From Lacrimispora xylanolytica (GTDB taxonomy: Bacteria; Bacillota; Clostridia; Lachnospirales; Lachnospiraceae), in assembly GCF_026723765.1 (NCBI RefSeq), contig NZ_CP113524.1, forward strand, positions 3,519,001 through 3,583,000: a DNA stretch of 64,000 bases. Reading direction: 5' to 3'. Position 1 is the stretch's first letter. The number at the start of each line of letters is the position of its first letter. Under the pieces are notes generated by a model. That model saw only the letters and a program-made list of their open reading frames with translations, searched no databases and was not told the DNA's origin. This document shows, piece by piece, positions 58,148 through 64,000 of the stretch. The position numbers and the translations under genes are program-made.

Positions 58148-58159
58148 TTACGTTTGTAA
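58148..58159. promoter_or_regulatory. BlaI-like box near the PBP start codon
   Basis: TTAC-GTTT-GTAA has the same arms and spacing as the blaI operator TTAC-AGTT-GTAA. It lies 20 bases upstream of the TTG start of the PBP2-like gene. Confidence 0.55.
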
Positions 58160-58228
58160 TATTTTGCTGATAAAAAAACAGGGAATCCCTTATGACAGCT
58201 CCCCCTACTGTATGATTCATGTCTAAAA

Positions 58229-58244
58229 TACTACGTATGTAAGA
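58229..58244. promoter_or_regulatory. BlaI-like operator at the PBP operon promoter
   Basis: TACTACGTATGTAAGA resembles BlaI/MecI operators (TACTACATATGTAGTA-like) and lies four bases after the -10, the same geometry as the blaI promoter. Confidence 0.65.
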
Positions 58245-58248
58245 CATA

Positions 58249-58277
58249 ATTATACACCGGTTTATACCCCCTGTAAA
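58249..58277 (-). promoter_or_regulatory. Promoter of the PBP operon
   Basis: On the minus strand TTTACA and TATAAT are 17 bases apart. The BlaI-like box at 58229-58244 overlaps the expected start of transcription. Confidence 0.75.
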
Positions 58278-58499
58278 CTCTTTTTTATAAGATTTCACAG
58301 GTAGAATAAAACGGCCCTGAATTCGCCATCAATATTCCAATACTTTCTTTATTATCTATAGTTTATCCATTAAAATGTTATTATTTCAAGCGTATGTAAT
58401 TTCTCACTTCATAAAACAAATCTTTTTTATTGTATCAGATCAAACTATCCCTGAAGGTTCCAATAATTGGTAAAAGATGATGATGCCTTGTCCATGGAT

Positions 58500-59297
58500 C
58501 TACTTCGTTATCTTTTCTTTGTTCTTATATAACTGGTAGGGACTTTTACGAAACTGATTGGGCGTCAGTCCTGTGATTTTCTTAAACTGGCGGAAAAAAT
58601 GTTCCATATTGCTGTAGCCGCATAATGTTACAATTTCCGCAATGGTATAATTGTGATACACCAGATATTTTTTTGCAAGGTTAATCCGGCTGTTTATCAC
58701 GTCATTCATGCAGGAAACGCCGAAGGTGCTTTTATAGATATCTTCCAGGTAACCAACGCTGATATTTAACATATCAGCCATTTTGGATACGGTCCACTCT
58801 TTGTTTGGGTTATGGTAAATGTCTAATTTTAATTCATTTAAGTCATGAAACAGCGGAGATACCGCTTTATAATTATATGATTCCAGCAGCTTGTTAAACA
58901 GGATCCGAAGCAAATGATCCACGGAGATATCTTTAAAATTATTGTTTAAGACATGCTCTGTTACAAGCAGCTTATAGATATTATGGCAATAGGCCGGATC
59001 GTGAATGACAAAGGGAACTCCACAGGGAAGGGGTGCCGTGGTCACATAGGATTCATCGGTATAAAAACGAATCCAGTCATTGGCATAGCTTTCTGCGCAC
59101 GCGCGATAATAAATCTTCTGCCCTGGCCGATAGAGTATGGCACAATTGGGAGGATATTTCCTGCATTCACCGTCCACAAAAAAGACAGCAGGTGTCTGGG
59201 TCAGCAAAAGCAGCCAGCAGTCATGCCCTTTTGGGATATCAAATACAAAATCTTCTGAATGGCAAGCATCATATTCTGCATAATCAATAAGAATCAT
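58500..59297 (-). CDS. AraC-family regulator
   Basis: The protein has 265 residues with an N-terminal arm of cupin-like type and the AraC DNA-binding domain at about 160-258 (VSKMADMLNISVGYLEDIYKSTFGVS and CGYSNMEHFFRQFKKITGLTP). It has AGGAGG at the start. It lies downstream of the GH43-esterase genes on the same strand, beyond a terminator, and is a likely regulator of them. Confidence 0.85.
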   Translation of the reverse strand: MILIDYAEYDACHSEDFVFDIPKGHDCWLLLLTQTPAVFFVDGECRKYPPNCAILYRPGQKIYYRACAESYANDWIRFYTDESYVTTAPLPCGVPFVIHDPAYCHNIYKLLVTEHVLNNNFKDISVDHLLRILFNKLLESYNYKAVSPLFHDLNELKLDIYHNPNKEWTVSKMADMLNISVGYLEDIYKSTFGVSCMNDVINSRINLAKKYLVYHNYTIAEIVTLCGYSNMEHFFRQFKKITGLTPNQFRKSPYQLYKNKEKITK

Positions 59298-59476
59298 GGT
59301 TTTCCTCCGTGCTTAAATAGTCATAATTTAAGTCTCACTGCTTTTTTCATTCTATCATAAATCATCATTTCGTAGAAGCCATAATCATCGCGTTAGAAAA
59401 AATAGTTGTCCTGGACGTTTCTGCCTCATCTGCTTATCATTTTATGACCTCATGCTCCCGCTGATGATAAGAGCTT

Positions 59477-59538
59477 AAAAAAAGCCCCTTTTGCTGTTAT
59501 CAGTCTCAAAACTGATTCCGGCAAAAGGAGCCTTTTTT
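59477..59538 (-). terminator. Terminator after the GH43 gene
   Basis: A long stem (GGCTCCTTTTGC/GCAAAAGGGGC with an inner ATCAG/CTGAT) is followed on the minus strand by seven T. It is A-rich on the other side and could work in both directions. The remainder of 59298-59557 shows no gene. Confidence 0.88.
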
Positions 59539-59557
59539 ATTGGATAGAACATATCTG

Positions 59558-61387
59558 TTATTTACTAAATGAAGGAATGACCACCTGCATGGTGACCTCA
59601 GCCAGTTCTCTGTTTAAATCTCTCTCAGGTACTAAATCAAAAACCGGCACACCATTACTGTTTATATGAACCCGGTGCATGGCACTGCATCTGGTTCCCG
59701 ACGGGGTGAGCACTGTTTCTCCATGATACATGATCATGATCGTACCGTCATAATCACGGAAGAAGGAATTGTGACCGGGTCCATACACATCATTTCTGGA
59801 ATAGTAGGAAAGCACTGGTGTACTCGACTTCTTCCATGCGCCCGGGTCCAGGTAGTTACTGCCCCTTGGGATACTGAGAAGTCCAATGGCATAGGTATAT
59901 CCCCCTGCTGCTCCACCGGAATACGTCAGATACACAGCATCATCTGTAACCAAAGGATAAGGGCCTTCGTTATTTATGGTTCCCTGAATATTTTCCCAGC
60001 CGTACAAGGGCCTTGATAACAGCAACGGGTCACTGGTCAATATGGTTGGATTTCTTTCATCCACGGTTGCTATATAGAGCATGGAGCCGGTATCCAGGGG
60101 AGTGCCAATTCCTTTTCGGTAGGACCAGACAACACAGGAAACTTTGTCTGCCTGAAAATACGTCATATCCAGAGTAATTCCGTCCTGGGTGAGAGGGCTT
60201 CCATCGGATCTCTTCACCCGAACTGGCTCTTCCCAGTCTCTCGCGCTTAAAATCTCTCCTCCTTCTTTTAACTTCATCATATGACACTGAGGTCCCCATG
60301 CCTTACCGCCAAGGGCAAAAAGCAGATATAGCTCTTCCCCAATCACATGAAATTCCGGTGCCCAAAAGGTCTGGACATAACCTTTTTCTTCATTATAATC
60401 CAGTATGATACGTTCTTCATATCCTGGTGAAAACAAGCCCTTTATGGTGCTTGATTCCCTGACATAAATTCCAATATCATTTTTGTTGTCGTTGGTCGCA
60501 ACATAATAATACTTCCCATTCCAGGGTAAAATCACAGGGTCCGCATAGCCAGAGGCAAGAGGGAACTGGTATTCTTCCTGTATCACTCTGCCTTTTACGC
60601 GGTAAGTCCCTGGCTTCCTATCATCAATTCCACTGACGTCCCAGAGAACATTCTTTTCTCTCGTGGAACCATCGGTATAGATGGCAATTGCCTTTACTTC
60701 TTCTATTTGCTGCTTTGAGGGGACACATACGCTCTCCGGAATGCGAATTTCTTCATTGAAGAGAGGAATCCACCGTAACTTGATTTCTCTTCCCACCTCT
60801 TCCGTAACAGAAATGATATTTCCAGGAGTAATATCTGGTATACCCACCTCCGTTCGAGCCGATTCGTATGGCTCTGACGGTTCTGGCAGAGATATGCTGT
60901 TAAAATCCTCAAGGCTTGTTAACCGGTTGCAGTAACAGGCTCCTTCCCGGCTGAACCACCGTATCACATAGGTTCCTGACTTCTCCTCATAATCACATAC
61001 TGCTTCCCGGATAAATAAATCTTCATGAAGCCTTATAAGCCCTAAGAAATGAAATGCAATCAGATCCTCAGAAGTCCAGAGAAGAAGCTGCCCTCTGCTT
61101 TCCTCATCCTCATTTCCATTCTTATCGACCCTGATGGCTATGATACCAAACCCACCGTCAGCTTTATGAAAGATATAAGGATTCCTAAGCCCCTTTTCCT
61201 GAATGACGTTCCTCTCATCTACCGTAGCCAGTGGAAATAAAATGCCATAATTCTCATTCAATGGCTGAAAATCACCCGTTCCGTCACCATAAGCAAAATG
61301 AATGCTGTTGCTCAGGGAATTGGTATAATCCTCATTGGGCTTTCTGGTGTAAATCAATATTTTATTATGTAATTCCTGATTTTTCAT
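59558..61387 (-). CDS. GH43-family glycosidase with extra N-terminal domains
   Basis: The C-terminal five-bladed propeller (about 275-590) is a GH43-type glycosidase. The base is Asp283 in SGYADPVILPW, the pKa-tuning residue is Asp407 in ITLDMTY, and the acid is Glu474 in NNEGPYPL. Residues 1-170 look like a partial second propeller (GLRNPYIFHKADGGFGIIAI, LLLWTSEDL), and about 222-275 is a bacterial Ig-like domain. GH43 enzymes remove arabinose or xylose from hemicellulose. There is no signal peptide, so it probably works on imported oligosaccharides. It overlaps the carboxylesterase gene by four bases. Confidence 0.88.
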   Translation of the reverse strand: MKNQELHNKILIYTRKPNEDYTNSLSNSIHFAYGDGTGDFQPLNENYGILFPLATVDERNVIQEKGLRNPYIFHKADGGFGIIAIRVDKNGNEDEESRGQLLLWTSEDLIAFHFLGLIRLHEDLFIREAVCDYEEKSGTYVIRWFSREGACYCNRLTSLEDFNSISLPEPSEPYESARTEVGIPDITPGNIISVTEEVGREIKLRWIPLFNEEIRIPESVCVPSKQQIEEVKAIAIYTDGSTREKNVLWDVSGIDDRKPGTYRVKGRVIQEEYQFPLASGYADPVILPWNGKYYYVATNDNKNDIGIYVRESSTIKGLFSPGYEERIILDYNEEKGYVQTFWAPEFHVIGEELYLLFALGGKAWGPQCHMMKLKEGGEILSARDWEEPVRVKRSDGSPLTQDGITLDMTYFQADKVSCVVWSYRKGIGTPLDTGSMLYIATVDERNPTILTSDPLLLSRPLYGWENIQGTINNEGPYPLVTDDAVYLTYSGGAAGGYTYAIGLLSIPRGSNYLDPGAWKKSSTPVLSYYSRNDVYGPGHNSFFRDYDGTIMIMYHGETVLTPSGTRCSAMHRVHINSNGVPVFDLVPERDLNRELAEVTMQVVIPSFSK

Positions 61388-62922
61388 TGAATTCCCTCAT
61401 TTTGTCCCTTTATAAAATACTCCTTTAACAGAAACTTCATGATTTCTTCCGGCTCTTTCTTAACAAATTCAGCGGTTTCCCCAAAATACATTCCGTAGGG
61501 AGCATCCGTTTCATATGGAGCCCAATGGGGCATTTCCTCCCCATCTGCATCCGTTCCGTTTGGATCCCCGGAGCGGATAAAATTAGCCCAGTAGTTACAC
61601 ATGAGCCTGGCAAGGTCGTAATGCTTTCCCGTAAATGGCCTCCAGCACTTAGCCAGTGTTTCAAAAAAGAACCAAAGGTCCACGGAATGAAAGGTTCCCG
61701 GATTATCCCAGCCAGGAATCTGGGCATCAAAGTTGTAATAATAAACAGGTTCTTTATTACCAGAATTCGAGTTTGCCTGGGCTATGATTCGGTTTGCGTG
61801 TTCTACCATTCTTACCGAAGCCTTTTGTTTCATTTCCTCTAAGTTGCCGGAATCGGACTTGCAGATAGAAAGAAATTCTTCCCCGTCGCTGCCAAATAAA
61901 GAGAACGCCAGCTGACGAAGTTCCTCTATGCTACCCACCTGTGGTGCGGCGTGAAACTCGTCAGAGGTATGACCAAAGAGCAAGGGAACCATAAGACGCT
62001 TATTTTGAACCATCAGATCAAATGCGTAACCCGTACTAAACACATTATCAACAGCAGGCAGCCAGAACTTATTATATTGAAGCCCTTTGCGGTTTACATA
62101 CTCAGCATCAAGCTTACGGGCTTCCTCTAAGGTGGAAACACCTAACAGCTCAAAGAATTTTACCCCTTCCTCCTCTGCCTCGGATAAGGTCAAACGGTCA
62201 TTGAATAAGATGGTTCCAGGATAAAGCTCGGTAAACATTCCGCTTTCAATGATTGCCTTTTGAAAAAGTCCTTCATTCTCTTGGCACGTCAATTGTCTTA
62301 AAACGCTGCCGCCTCCCGCTGACTGACCTCCTATGGTGATGTTATCCGGGTCCCCTCCAAAGGAGGCTATGTTACGTTTCACCCAACGGGTACCGGCCTG
62401 CTGATCCAAAAGGCCAAAGTTTGCCGGCGCCTCCGGTGCTTCCCTGGTTATATCCGGGTGGCACAAGAATCCAAACACATTCAAACGGTAATTGACCGTT
62501 ACTACCACAATTCCCCGGCGGGCAAGACGCTCTCCGTCAAATTCCATCTCAGCCGTATTGCCAACCTGATAACCTCCGCCAAAATACCATACAAATACAG
62601 GGAGTTTGTCATCAGCGCTCAAGGCAGGCGTCCAGACATTTAAGTACAAGCAATCCTCACTCATTGGCACATCCGGGTCTACGGCCCATTCTCTGGTATA
62701 AAGATTATCCTTGTCAACGCCCACCGGGGCCTGCATGGATATGGGGGCGAATTCAAATGCTTTTAATTCACCGGACCAATCCTCTGCAGGCTGGGGGGCA
62801 CGAAAACGGTTCTTGCCGATTGGCGGTGCTGCAAAGGGAATCCCTTTAAAGCTTGTAATACGAGGATCGGCCGCCGGCAATCCCCGTATCCTACCATTTT
62901 CAGTTGTCACTGCTCGAATCAT
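61384..62922 (-). CDS. Type B carboxylesterase
   Basis: This alpha/beta-hydrolase of 512 residues has the type B signatures EDCLYLNVWTP (89-99) and the nucleophile Ser201 in GGQSAGGGS. The oxyanion segment is YFGGGY and the histidine lies in GTFHSVDLWF. It has no signal peptide. Coupled to a GH43 gene, it may remove acyl side groups from hemicellulose fragments. It starts behind AAAGGAG. Confidence 0.9.
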   Translation of the reverse strand: MIRAVTTENGRIRGLPAADPRITSFKGIPFAAPPIGKNRFRAPQPAEDWSGELKAFEFAPISMQAPVGVDKDNLYTREWAVDPDVPMSEDCLYLNVWTPALSADDKLPVFVWYFGGGYQVGNTAEMEFDGERLARRGIVVVTVNYRLNVFGFLCHPDITREAPEAPANFGLLDQQAGTRWVKRNIASFGGDPDNITIGGQSAGGGSVLRQLTCQENEGLFQKAIIESGMFTELYPGTILFNDRLTLSEAEEEGVKFFELLGVSTLEEARKLDAEYVNRKGLQYNKFWLPAVDNVFSTGYAFDLMVQNKRLMVPLLFGHTSDEFHAAPQVGSIEELRQLAFSLFGSDGEEFLSICKSDSGNLEEMKQKASVRMVEHANRIIAQANSNSGNKEPVYYYNFDAQIPGWDNPGTFHSVDLWFFFETLAKCWRPFTGKHYDLARLMCNYWANFIRSGDPNGTDADGEEMPHWAPYETDAPYGMYFGETAEFVKKEPEEIMKFLLKEYFIKGQNEGIQ

Positions 62923-62953
62923 AATCTACATCTCCTTTACGAAGACTACATGG

Positions 62954-64000
<1,047 letters not shown>

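Larger units (their letters stand above)
58129..58499. other. 371-base intergenic region upstream of the PBP operon
   Basis: It contains the PBP operon promoter, two BlaI-like boxes and a possible half-site CGTATGTAA (58391-58399). The rest is AT-rich. I see no open reading frame and no clear terminator for the AraC gene that ends at 58500. Confidence 0.6.

Overview
The window looks like a chromosomal segment of an anaerobic, spore-forming member of the Clostridia, most likely a Lachnospiraceae relative of the Lacrimispora/Clostridium saccharolyticum kind. The reasons are strong AGGAGG ribosome sites, moderate GC, a SpoVB-type flippase, AsrABC sulfite reductase, clostridial-type nif genes (nifI1/nifI2 between nifH and nifD, a nifN-nifB fusion, split homocitrate synthase) and plant-polysaccharide enzymes. 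This assignment comes from gene content only. I see no tRNA, rRNA, CRISPR array, prophage or insertion sequence.

Layout. 1-7.4 kb: an edge-truncated AraC/HD fusion, then the arginine operon argC-GNAT-ACT-argJ-argB-argD (minus) with argG divergent. 7.5-13 kb: a GNAT, a patatin-like lipase, and the operon cysteine desulfurase - IscU/NifU scaffold - mnmA - cell-wall amidase. 13-19 kb: a SpoVB-like flippase, a Crp/Fnr regulator, and FNT channel plus asrABC for dissimilatory sulfite reduction. 19-26.4 kb: a small membrane protein, AraC/MFS/PHP genes, and CdaR with glycerate kinase and a GntP permease.

26.4-45 kb is the centrepiece. A 14-gene nif operon runs on the minus strand: nifH, nifI1, nifI2, nifD, nifK, nifE, nifN-B, [2Fe-2S] ferredoxin, nifV-alpha, nifV-omega, then four genes not in the textbook nif set. 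These are a shortened GroEL-like protein that has lost the three catalytic aspartates, a PqqD-like protein, an AnfO homologue, and a repeat protein with a four-cysteine tail. The nifH promoter carries a perfect palindrome between -35 and -10, and the leader has a terminator-like hairpin. Upstream lie mop, modC, modB and modA (molybdate supply) and a divergent helix-turn-helix/periplasmic-binding-fold regulator that probably senses molybdate.

45-64 kb: an MFS transporter; blaI-blaR1; a LicT-controlled beta-glucoside operon (licT-bglF-GH1) with a visible RAT/terminator; two class B penicillin-binding proteins whose promoter carries BlaI-like boxes in the same position as the blaI promoter; and an AraC regulator with a GH43 glycosidase and two esterases for hemicellulose side chains, the last cut by the right edge.

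The best candidate for something undescribed is the four-gene tail of the nif operon (26466-29784), which I read as a nitrogenase maturation or protection module. Second is the apparent BlaI regulon joining blaI-blaR1 to the two penicillin-binding proteins about 10 kb away.
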